This document shows, piece after piece, positions 1 to 5,874 of a stretch of 7,189 nucleotides of DNA; position 1 is the first letter of the stretch; each line of letters begins with the position of its first letter. The position numbers were made by a program, and so were the translations under genes. The notes beneath the pieces were generated by a model that saw only the letters and a list, made by a program, of their open reading frames with translations, searched no databases and was not told where the DNA came from. Origin of the DNA: JAYZDB01 sp036338025 (GTDB lineage: Bacteria; Planctomycetota; UBA1135; UBA2386); assembly GCA_036338025.1 (NCBI GenBank), contig JAYZDB010000110.1:1-7189 (forward strand). The letters run 5' to 3'.

Positions 1-1
1 G

Positions 2-520
2 ACTGGCATCAATATCCTCGATGCGCCGACCCAGTTTGGCACGGTGGATCCGGCAGTGTGGTCGGTCGGGCCTATCCGGCTCTGTCCCGTTTACATCCGG
101 GGGAGTTGGATCATCCGCGCGTGCGTCGAACCCCAGGTCAGTACGACCTGGACCGGAAACCCGACGCCGGGTGGGGTGGTGTCCTTCAGGTTCCGTGCCC
201 CCGGCGAGGGCGGGAATGGCTACTATGCTCTCGTGTCGGGCGGAATCGCCAATGGTTGGAATAGCCCCTGGGGTCGACTGCCCCTCGACGCAGATCCGAT
301 CTTCAATTGCTTCCTGGCTGATTGCGCGGCCTTGTTGATCAACCGCGTGGGGCTGATCGGGTCCAATGGTGAGGCGTATGGAGGATTGATCATTCCTAAC
401 AGCACGATCCTCAGAAACTCCGGACTCAAGCTGTATGCAGGCTTCGTGACGTTCAAGCCGCCGAACTTCGCTCCCTGGGTCAGCGTGTCACCACCGAGCC
501 GGGTCATTACGATCAACTAG
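2..520 (+). CDS. C-terminal fragment of a secreted planctomycete protein with a beta-rich C-terminal module (5' partial)
   Basis: The reading frame is open from the left edge, so the true start lies outside the window and 172 residues are visible. The first third, including the stretch GSWIIRACVE (about residues 38-47), reads like the end of a beta-sandwich domain. The last ~110 residues follow a pattern I associate with the short C-terminal module shared by many secreted planctomycete proteins: GGVVSFRFRAPG, then PLDADPIF, then GSNGEAYG, then LIIPNSTIL, ending in SPPSRVITI. In such proteins the module sits behind varied N-terminal domains and may serve in export or surface attachment; that role is inference. 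Two cysteines six residues apart (NCFLADC) could form a disulfide. A GTG at 44 is in frame but is unlikely to be the start, because conserved-looking sequence continues upstream of it. The enzymatic or binding function lies off-window and cannot be told. The stop overlaps the convergent gene by 8 nt. Confidence 0.7.
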   Translation, partial: TGINILDAPTQFGTVDPAVWSVGPIRLCPVYIRGSWIIRACVEPQVSTTWTGNPTPGGVVSFRFRAPGEGGNGYYALVSGGIANGWNSPWGRLPLDADPIFNCFLADCAALLINRVGLIGSNGEAYGGLIIPNSTILRNSGLKLYAGFVTFKPPNFAPWVSVSPPSRVITIN

Positions 521-1175
521 GCTGCGGGAAATCCACTCGCCCAAAGCTCATCTTGCGGTAGGTGCGCAGCAGCACGTCCGTTGTCGGGATTGGTAGATCG
601 TGCGGGATCTTGGTTACCCGACCATTGTCGGAGAACGCCGGGGAATCGGTGTGCGTGAGCAGGGCGGTCCATAAGCGGACGGTCGCGCTGTAGAAAATCT
701 CGGCGGGTGGTCCGTACTCGTCGACCCAGTCTCGAAGGCGCGTGGTGACCCCGTCGAGCAGCAGGCGGGCATTCTGCAAGCGGAGCCTGGAGCCGTAGCG
801 GGACTTGCCTTTGCTGGCTAGATGGGTCGGTTGTGCGTGTCCACGTCCACGAACCACGTACTTCTTGTCACTCTTGGTGATGACTTTCTCACCACGCTCA
901 AAGACGCCGAGCGCAGCAGCGCCAGCTTGTAGAAGAATCACGAAGTGGCGTGTCGGTGTTGATGGGAGGCAAGCGAGGTAGTCGGATAGGTGGTCGACCT
1001 CGGGATGAATCGGGAAGATCAGTGGCGGTGTGATGCAAATCCCTGGGGCCTGGAAAGAACGGCGCCGCTCGTCGAGTACCAATGGGTGCTCAGACTGCTG
1101 TTCCGACAGTACATCGAGAGTATCTTGCCAGGGAAACGTCCAGCGGTCTGCGACCATGTGATCCCAAAGTAGCAC
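513..1175 (-). CDS. VLRF1/Vms1-family release factor (bacterial eRF1-like peptidyl-tRNA hydrolase)
   Basis: This 220-residue protein reads as a stand-alone VLRF1 domain, the catalytic domain of eukaryotic Vms1/ANKZF1, which releases nascent chains from peptidyl-tRNA on stalled large subunits. Visible hallmarks are a hydrophobic strand plus glycine/alanine turn HFVILLQAGAAALGVF (77-92), the KKYVVRGRGHAQ segment (104-115), then KGKSRYGSRLRLQNA (122-136), and a C-terminal PTTDVLLRTYRKMSF (197-211). These align in order with Vms1 HK..RYTxR..GGSQ, SAGSSLRRYNEA and the closing PT..EL helix. Gln115 of GHAQ corresponds to the catalytic Gln of Vms1, and Arg109 to the conserved Arg before it. There are no zinc-finger, ankyrin or Cdc48-binding (VIM) extensions. 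The first ~55 residues are unassigned. The start is uncertain: GTG at 1175 gives the longest frame and ATG at 1157 is the alternative; neither has a clear ribosome-binding site. The gene diverges from the beta-propeller/EF-G unit. The family call comes from motif reading, not a search. Confidence 0.72.
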   Translation of the reverse strand: MLLWDHMVADRWTFPWQDTLDVLSEQQSEHPLVLDERRRSFQAPGICITPPLIFPIHPEVDHLSDYLACLPSTPTRHFVILLQAGAAALGVFERGEKVITKSDKKYVVRGRGHAQPTHLASKGKSRYGSRLRLQNARLLLDGVTTRLRDWVDEYGPPAEIFYSATVRLWTALLTHTDSPAFSDNGRVTKIPHDLPIPTTDVLLRTYRKMSFGRVDFPQPS

Positions 1176-1204
1176 TGGAGCCCGGCATGGTTGTTCGGGT
1201 TCGT

Positions 1205-1257
1205 CCGATATTCCGTGAACAGGTATCGGGGTTCACGGGTCTGTGCCATCACGGACC
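1205..1257. promoter_or_regulatory. Interleaved and adjacent inverted repeats in the divergent intergenic region
   Basis: Three inverted repeats are packed into 53 nt. A: CCGATA (1205-1210) with TATCGG (1224-1229), extendable by two G-T pairs. B: CCGTGAAC (1213-1220) with GTTCACGG (1231-1238), a perfect 8-bp match around a 10-nt spacer. C: GGTCTGTG (1238-1245) with CACGGACC (1250-1257), 8 pairs including one G-T, around the 4-nt loop CCAT. The 5' arm of B lies in the loop of A, so A and B either exclude each other or form a pseudoknot-like fold. The hexamer CCGTGA/TCACGG occurs three times (1213-1218, 1233-1238, 1249-1254). The cluster lies 30-82 nt upstream of the VLRF1-family start and 73-125 nt upstream of the propeller start. 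It could be a regulator's operator or an mRNA leader structure. No run of T follows, so it is not a typical intrinsic terminator. Confidence 0.4.
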
Positions 1258-1317
1258 TGGTCGGCGCTCGCAAGGTGTGCGCCTGCTGGATCGTTAGCCG
1301 TTGGGATAGATTGTGCC

Positions 1318-1323
1318 TATGAT
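1318..1323 (+). promoter_or_regulatory. Possible -10 box (TATGAT) for the propeller/EF-G unit
   Basis: TATGAT matches the bacterial -10 consensus at five of six positions. Transcription starting about seven bases downstream would begin at or next to the chosen ATG at 1330, which would make the message leaderless or nearly so. There is no convincing -35 hexamer 16-18 nt upstream (TAGCCG at the expected place). In a GC-rich genome with unknown sigma-factor preferences this is only a candidate. Confidence 0.25.
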
Positions 1324-1329
1324 GCGAGG

Positions 1330-2607
1330 ATGGCAAGCGGCTCGATCTTCACCCACCTGATGGCTGGAATTCTCGCCCTCGCTGGCACCTGTGCATGCCA
1401 GCAAGGCACGGGGGTCTTGGATTGGGCTGACTATCGTGGACCGAGCGCGGACGGGCACGCTGCCACTGCATCGGTGCCACTGCGCTGGTCGGAAAGCAAG
1501 AACGTCACCTTCAAGGTGCGGATTCGGGGTCGCGGTTGGTCGACCCCAGTCATTGGTCACGGCCGCGCCTGGTTGACCTCTGCACGGCCGGATGGGCACG
1601 AGATGTCGGTGCATGCGATCGATGTCAAGACTGGAGCTGTGTTGGTCGACCGCGCCCTGCTCGAGGTTGAGAAACCCGCGAAGGTCAACAGGCTCAACAG
1701 CTACGCTTCGCCTTCGCCAGTCCTCGATGACAAACACGTCTATCTGCACTTCGGGACCTATGGCACCTTTTGTCTGGATGCGGAGACTGCTGAGGAGGTC
1801 TGGAAACGCACGGACCTGCGCTGCGACCATATGGAAGGGCCTGGCTCGACCCCGATCCTCTACGAGGATCTGTTGGTCTTCAACGTGGATGGTGCGGATG
1901 TGCAGTACGTCATCGCCTTGGACAAAGCCACCGGCGAGACGCGCTGGCGGACCAACCGATCGGTCGATCTCAAAAAGTTCCCGAGAGATCTTCGCAAGGC
2001 GTTTAGCACGCCGCTTGTCATCGAGGTCGATGGAGAGCCGCGTATTATCAGTTCTGGGGCTGAAGCGACCGTTGGCTACGAACCGGTTACGGGCCGCGAG
2101 GTGTGGCGAGTTCGCCACCCCGGATTCTCGATGTCGGCGCGCCCTTTGTTCTCAGAAGGGGTGCTATTCCTTAACACCGGTTTCATGCGCACACAGATTT
2201 ATGCTGTTCAGGCGGCCGGCAAGGGTGATGTCACGGAAGACAACGTGGTCTGGAAATACCGCCGTAGTGTGCCGCGCATGTCGTCTGGTTTGCTCGTGGA
2301 TGGTCGCTATTACATGGTGAGCGATGGCGGAATCGTCACTTGTCTGGATCCTGTCAAGGGGCAGTTGATCTGGAAGAAACGCATCGGCAATGAACACTCG
2401 GCTTCGCCAGTGTTTGCTGGAGGGCGGATCTACTTCTTCGACCGAGAAGGTCGCGCGACGGTGATCGACCCCGACAGCAAGGGCAAGATTCTCGCAACCA
2501 ACAAGTTGGCGAGTGGCTTCATGGCGTCGCCAGCAGTAGTAGGGGATGCGTTTCTTCTGCGTACCAAGACGCACCTGTATCGTATCGAGAACCCAGTCGG
2601 GCGCTGA
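1330..2607 (+). CDS. Exported PQQ-like beta-propeller repeat protein
   Basis: The 425-residue product opens with a hydrophobic segment (residues 10-20, LMAGILALAGT) that looks like a Sec signal, followed by Cys-Ala-Cys. The spacing does not fit a standard lipobox. After it comes DWADYRGPSADGHA (31-44) and RGRGWSTPVI (66-75), the typical opening of planctomycete PQQ-like propellers. About six to seven blade repeats follow, seen as recurring aliphatic-hhxLDxxTGxxxW units such as VIALDKATGETRW, GYEPVTGREVW and TCLDPVKGQLIW. Such proteins (BamB/PQQ_2-like) form beta-propellers outside the cytoplasmic membrane. I see no cytochrome or dehydrogenase signature, so an enzymatic role is not supported. 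An in-frame upstream start at 1243 would add 29 residues of poor quality that overlap the inverted repeats, so ATG 1330 is preferred. The GAGG just before 1330 is too close to act as a normal ribosome-binding site. The EF-G-like gene follows after 14 nt. Confidence 0.8.
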   Translation: MASGSIFTHLMAGILALAGTCACQQGTGVLDWADYRGPSADGHAATASVPLRWSESKNVTFKVRIRGRGWSTPVIGHGRAWLTSARPDGHEMSVHAIDVKTGAVLVDRALLEVEKPAKVNRLNSYASPSPVLDDKHVYLHFGTYGTFCLDAETAEEVWKRTDLRCDHMEGPGSTPILYEDLLVFNVDGADVQYVIALDKATGETRWRTNRSVDLKKFPRDLRKAFSTPLVIEVDGEPRIISSGAEATVGYEPVTGREVWRVRHPGFSMSARPLFSEGVLFLNTGFMRTQIYAVQAAGKGDVTEDNVVWKYRRSVPRMSSGLLVDGRYYMVSDGGIVTCLDPVKGQLIWKKRIGNEHSASPVFAGGRIYFFDREGRATVIDPDSKGKILATNKLASGFMASPAVVGDAFLLRTKTHLYRIENPVGR

Positions 2608-2609
2608 GC

Positions 2610-2613
2610 GAGG
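2610..2613 (+). promoter_or_regulatory. Shine-Dalgarno of the EF-G-like gene
   Basis: GAGG lies 8 nt before the ATG at 2622, inside the 14-nt gap after the propeller stop. It supports this start and co-transcription with the gene upstream. A second purine run (GGGAG) directly before the ATG is too close to be the main site. Confidence 0.6.
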
Positions 2614-2621
2614 CCAGGGAG

Positions 2622-4718
2622 ATGTCGAAACCGAACAAGCCGGTCCCGGAACAGCGAAACATAGGGATCATCGCTCACATAGATGCTGGCAAGACGACGG
2701 TGACCGAGCGCATGCTGCTCTACAGCGGGCGAATTCGGAGCGCGGGTGAGGTGCATGACGGGGCTGCCACCATGGATTGGATGACAGACGAACGTGAACG
2801 TGGGATCACGATCACCACCGCTGCGACGACCTGCGACTGGCACGACTGCTCCATCACCATCCTCGACACACCAGGTCACGTGGATTTCACCGCTGAGGTC
2901 GAACGGAGCTTGCGGGTACTCGACGGGGCGATCGGCGTGTTCGACGGCAAGCACGGGGTCGAAGCGCAGAGCGAAACTGTCTGGCGTCAGGCCGACCGGT
3001 ACGGTGTGCCGCGCCTGGCATTCATCAACAAACTCGATGCGGTCGGAGCTGACTTTGATGCCGCCGTCCTGTCGGTGGCCGAGAGGTTGGCCTGCAGGCC
3101 CGTGCCGGTGACGATCCCCTGGGGAGAGGAGTCAGGTTTTGAAGGTGTCTTGGATGTGATTGCGCGGACTGGCTTGCGGTTCCATGGTGAGACCGGATCG
3201 GAGATCGAGGTGACGGAGGTTCCGGCCGAGCATCGCGATCGAGTGGACGAGGCCCGTGAGAAACTTGTCGATGTGCTTACCAGCCTCGCGCCGGACGAGG
3301 TAGCGGAACCGCTGATGCAGAAGTTTCTCGCGGGCGAGGAATTGACTCCGGCAGACTTTGATGCGCCACTGCGCGCGGTGACCATCACGGGTGCGGTGGT
3401 CCCGGTACTTTGCGGGTCGGCGCTCAAGAATATTGGTATTCAGCCGTTGCTCGATGGGGTCGTCCGGTGGCTGCCGGCGCCGCAGGATCTCCCTCCGATT
3501 GAGGCGGACCTGGTAGCAGAGGCCGGTGGCACGGCGACACGTTTGCGTTCATCCGAGGAGGCCTTACTGGGGTTGGCCTTCAAGACCGCCCATGACCGGC
3601 ACGGGGATCTGACCTTCCTCCGTTTGTATTCGGGAACCCTTGAGCGTGGCGGTCAGTTCTTCAATTCGCGTGTTGGCAAGCCGGAGCGGGCGGGACGGAT
3701 CTTCGAGATGCACGCGGACCGGCGCGAGGAGTTGGAGTGCGCGCGAGCTGGCCAGATCGTTGGGATTGCGGGACTCCGTTTCACCGCTACCGGCGACACG
3801 ATCTGCGAAAAATCCAATCCAGTCCGACTCGAACCACCGACTTTTCCGCAAACCGTCATCACTCAGACCATAGAACCGAAGAGCAGCGCGCATCGCGACA
3901 AGCTCGCCGATGCATTAGCGGCGCTCAGTCGCGAGGATCCAACTTTTGTCGTCGACACCGACGAAGATTCGGGTGCGACGGTCATCCAAGGAATGGGTGA
4001 GTTGCACCTTGAGGTCCTGGCCAGTCGATTGCGCAGGGACTTCAAGGTTGATATCCGGATCGGACAGCCGAGGGTTGGTTACCGCGAGACGGCGACTCGT
4101 AGTGCCGAGGCCGAGGTGGTCATGCAGCGACAGATTGGTGGGCGGGATCACTACGCCAAGGTCCGCGTTGAGTTGGTGCCGGATCAGGCCTGTGTGGATG
4201 GTCCTCGGGTCGATGTGCTTGCAAGCACTGAGGCGATCCCACGCGAGTTCCGCACGGCAGTGCACGATGGTGCCCTGGCCGGTGCAAGTGCGGGGCCGCT
4301 TGGAAGCTATCCGGTGATCTATGCTCGGGTTCGGGTGCTCGATGGGGCGACCCGGCCCGGTGAGGCTAGTGACGTCGGGTTTGCTCAGGCTTCGCTTGAA
4401 GCTGTCAGCAAGGCCTTCGAGGCCGCGCGTCCTAGACTGCTGGAGCCGGTGATGCGCTTTGTTGTGACAGTTGCGGACGAGCATTTCGGTGCCGCACTCG
4501 ACGAACTCAATACCCGCCGCGCGGAAATCGGTGCGGTGGCCCACCATGAAGAAGTACGTTCGATTGAGGGCCTGTTGCCGTTGGCGGAGTCCTTTGGCTT
4601 CGCTGGTGACCTTCGGTCGATCAGCAAGGGGCGCGGCAGTTGCAGCCTCGAACCGCACAGTTTCGCGCCGGTGCCGGCAGACACCGCCCGTCGCGTGTTG
4701 GGGCTGATGCCGGAGTAA
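2622..4718 (+). CDS. EF-G-like translational GTPase (EF-G paralogue, recycling-type GTPase domain)
   Basis: The 698-residue product has full EF-G length and all five domains. GTPase motifs: G1 AHIDAGKTT (18-26), G2 RGITI (60-64), G3 DTPGH (82-86), G4 NKLD (136-139), G5 GSA (265-267). Domain II covers roughly 315-400, domain III contains QGMGELHLEV (456-465), domain IV about 483-605, and domain V ends with FGFAGDLRSISKGRG (658-672). The G domain (DERERGITI, GVEAQSETVWRQAD, FINKLD) resembles mitochondrial EF-G2 and spirochaete/planctomycete EF-G2, which work with RRF in ribosome recycling. In domain IV the canonical DGSYHDVDSSELAF loop reads DGATRPGEASDVGF (574-587). The histidine important for translocation is therefore Arg578. 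This argues against the housekeeping elongation factor and for a specialised paralogue, with recycling or rescue as the likely role. Ribosomal-protection (TetM-like) activity is a weaker alternative. The gene follows the propeller gene closely and converges with the esterase gene. Confidence 0.88.
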   Translation: MSKPNKPVPEQRNIGIIAHIDAGKTTVTERMLLYSGRIRSAGEVHDGAATMDWMTDERERGITITTAATTCDWHDCSITILDTPGHVDFTAEVERSLRVLDGAIGVFDGKHGVEAQSETVWRQADRYGVPRLAFINKLDAVGADFDAAVLSVAERLACRPVPVTIPWGEESGFEGVLDVIARTGLRFHGETGSEIEVTEVPAEHRDRVDEAREKLVDVLTSLAPDEVAEPLMQKFLAGEELTPADFDAPLRAVTITGAVVPVLCGSALKNIGIQPLLDGVVRWLPAPQDLPPIEADLVAEAGGTATRLRSSEEALLGLAFKTAHDRHGDLTFLRLYSGTLERGGQFFNSRVGKPERAGRIFEMHADRREELECARAGQIVGIAGLRFTATGDTICEKSNPVRLEPPTFPQTVITQTIEPKSSAHRDKLADALAALSREDPTFVVDTDEDSGATVIQGMGELHLEVLASRLRRDFKVDIRIGQPRVGYRETATRSAEAEVVMQRQIGGRDHYAKVRVELVPDQACVDGPRVDVLASTEAIPREFRTAVHDGALAGASAGPLGSYPVIYARVRVLDGATRPGEASDVGFAQASLEAVSKAFEAARPRLLEPVMRFVVTVADEHFGAALDELNTRRAEIGAVAHHEEVRSIEGLLPLAESFGFAGDLRSISKGRGSCSLEPHSFAPVPADTARRVLGLMPE

Positions 4719-4730
4719 TTCGGCTCTGGC
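4709..4730. terminator. Possible bidirectional terminator hairpin between convergent genes
   Basis: GCCGGAG (4709-4715) pairs with CTCTGGC (4724-4730): seven pairs, one of them G-T, around an 8-nt loop that contains the EF-G stop codon. It occupies almost all of the 15-nt gap between the two convergent stops. No strong T run follows on either strand, so intrinsic termination is only possible. Confidence 0.3.
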
Positions 4731-4733
4731 CTG

Positions 4734-5795
4734 CTACTTCTCCATCAACTCGATCATCGCTTTGCCGAAGCCCTGGCCGATCCGACCGAACCAGATTGCG
4801 CTGCCGAGGTAGTGGTACGGGCGGTCGGAGCCAATGAGTTTCCACTGCTCGAAGTTCTTTTTCCAGGTCGGGTAGAGCGCCTCCGCGGCCTTGTCCGCCA
4901 GGATGTCGGTGCGGATGGCTTTGACGCTGCCCTTCAAGGCTGGCTCGTCGTTCATGGCGAGCTGCGCTTGCTGGACCGTGAGCATCGCACCCTTTGCCGG
5001 TTTCGATCCATTCTGGCCCATCACGCCGATCACGAATGGCAGTTTGGGAACCTTGAGGTCTTTTCGCACGTCGGCGATGAAGTGCTTCATGTTGGATTCG
5101 TACTCTTTGTCAGCACCGTTGTACATGTCGTTCCAGCCTTGGAACCAGACGAATCCGGTGAGCTCCAGCTTCTTGCCCTTTAGTGGCGGGAACATGGTTT
5201 TGTAGTTCGAGAACACGTCCTGCACTTCTTTCATCATGTTGCGGTACGAACTTCCGTACGGCTCCTTGATGGTGTCCATGGTGGGTAGGGGGTCGTTCTT
5301 CTTGTGCTTCTCGTTGTTCTTCTTGGTGCGTTCCTGGGCCTGGGCTAGCTCCTTCTTGAGAACCTCGTCACTCGGCAACCCAGCTGACGGAGAGCGGAAC
5401 AACTTGACCAGCGAGTGTCCGCCCCAGCAGGTCTTGATCAGGATGACCGGCTCCTTGAAGTGTTCACCCATGGCGTGGCCGAATTCGAGTTCTGCGCCAG
5501 TGCATCCGTTCGATCCGTAACCCAGGGTCAGGCCACCTTTGCGCTTTAGAAACTTGATGAACACGTCATCCCGGACCACCCACTTGCCGTCTTTGCGGAG
5601 GTGCTTGAACAGGTGACTGGTCTTCTTGTCGGTGGCCTGATGGTCCATCAACTGATTCCTGGCCTTGCCTTCCATGTTGGATTGACCGGCGAGGATGAAG
5701 ACTTTCACGGTCTTGCCCTGGGATGGTGTGGGGAGGGCGAAGAGGACAGCGACGAGTGTCGAGAGTACGGCGAATCGGGGGGCTGGGTTGTGCAT
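4734..5795 (-). CDS. Exported sialate-O-acetylesterase-family (SGNH-like) carbohydrate esterase
   Basis: The 353-residue product starts with a signal peptide (hydrophobic 8-22, AVLSTLVAVLFALPT; likely cleavage near SQG, 25-27). Its catalytic domain carries the SGNH blocks of the SASA/DUF303 family: block I ILAGQSNMEG (34-43) with nucleophile Ser39, a glycine block KTCWGGHSL (121-129), block III GFVWFQGWND (214-223), and a C-terminal DRPYHYLGSA (324-333) offering Asp324/His328. Characterised members remove acetyl groups from sialic acid or plant polysaccharides in the periplasm or outside; the substrate here is unknown. ATG 5795 is chosen because it begins the signal peptide and has GCAGG (5802-5806) six bases upstream. 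The in-frame sequence upstream overlaps the cysteine desulfurase gene and looks non-coding. Lysine makes up about 12% of residues (42/353), with a Lys-rich insert around 145-168, unlike neighbouring proteins. It lies 79 nt after the desulfurase gene and may have its own promoter. Confidence 0.85.
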   Translation of the reverse strand: MHNPAPRFAVLSTLVAVLFALPTPSQGKTVKVFILAGQSNMEGKARNQLMDHQATDKKTSHLFKHLRKDGKWVVRDDVFIKFLKRKGGLTLGYGSNGCTGAELEFGHAMGEHFKEPVILIKTCWGGHSLVKLFRSPSAGLPSDEVLKKELAQAQERTKKNNEKHKKNDPLPTMDTIKEPYGSSYRNMMKEVQDVFSNYKTMFPPLKGKKLELTGFVWFQGWNDMYNGADKEYESNMKHFIADVRKDLKVPKLPFVIGVMGQNGSKPAKGAMLTVQQAQLAMNDEPALKGSVKAIRTDILADKAAEALYPTWKKNFEQWKLIGSDRPYHYLGSAIWFGRIGQGFGKAMIELMEK

Positions 5796-5874
5796 GGTTT
5801 GCCTGCTTACAGCTGGGTTGGGCAACGATGGCGTGCATTGCCGACTCGGGCAAGCCTTGATCCATGAAGCCAGA

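Noticed and set aside
1019..1249. Minus-strand frame with an ATG at 1249, overlapping the N-terminus of the VLRF1-type gene in another frame; a frameshift could join the two.
   Set aside because: It has no recognisable domain, and the VLRF1 frame runs unbroken through its own plausible start. A frameshifted N-terminus cannot be excluded without homologues, but nothing requires it.
1243..1329. In-frame GTG extension of the propeller gene by 29 residues.
   Set aside because: It places residues of poor quality before the signal-peptide-like segment and would make one hairpin of the intergenic repeats coding.
1294..2118. Long minus-strand open frame (274 codons) antisense to the propeller gene.
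   Set aside because: It is a shadow of the strongly supported plus-strand gene, with no domain pattern of its own.
1330..2607. Calling the propeller a quinoprotein alcohol/glucose dehydrogenase.
   Set aside because: Length, repeat type and lack of a visible PQQ-enzyme signature or cytochrome fit the non-enzymatic PQQ-like propellers common in planctomycetes.
3915..4658. Minus-strand open frame of 247 codons antisense to the EF-G C-terminal half.
   Set aside because: It is antisense to conserved EF-G domains III-V and has no recognisable motifs; it arises from GC-rich codon bias.
2622..4718. Calling the EF-G paralogue a tetracycline-resistance ribosomal protection protein.
   Set aside because: Its G domain matches the EF-G2 type, I see no characteristic TetM/TetO domain IV loop sequence, and no resistance context is present.
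5838..5853. Short inverted repeat TTGCC...GGCAA in the desulfurase-esterase gap.
   Set aside because: It has only 5 pairs and no T run, so it is within chance expectation for a 79-nt gap.
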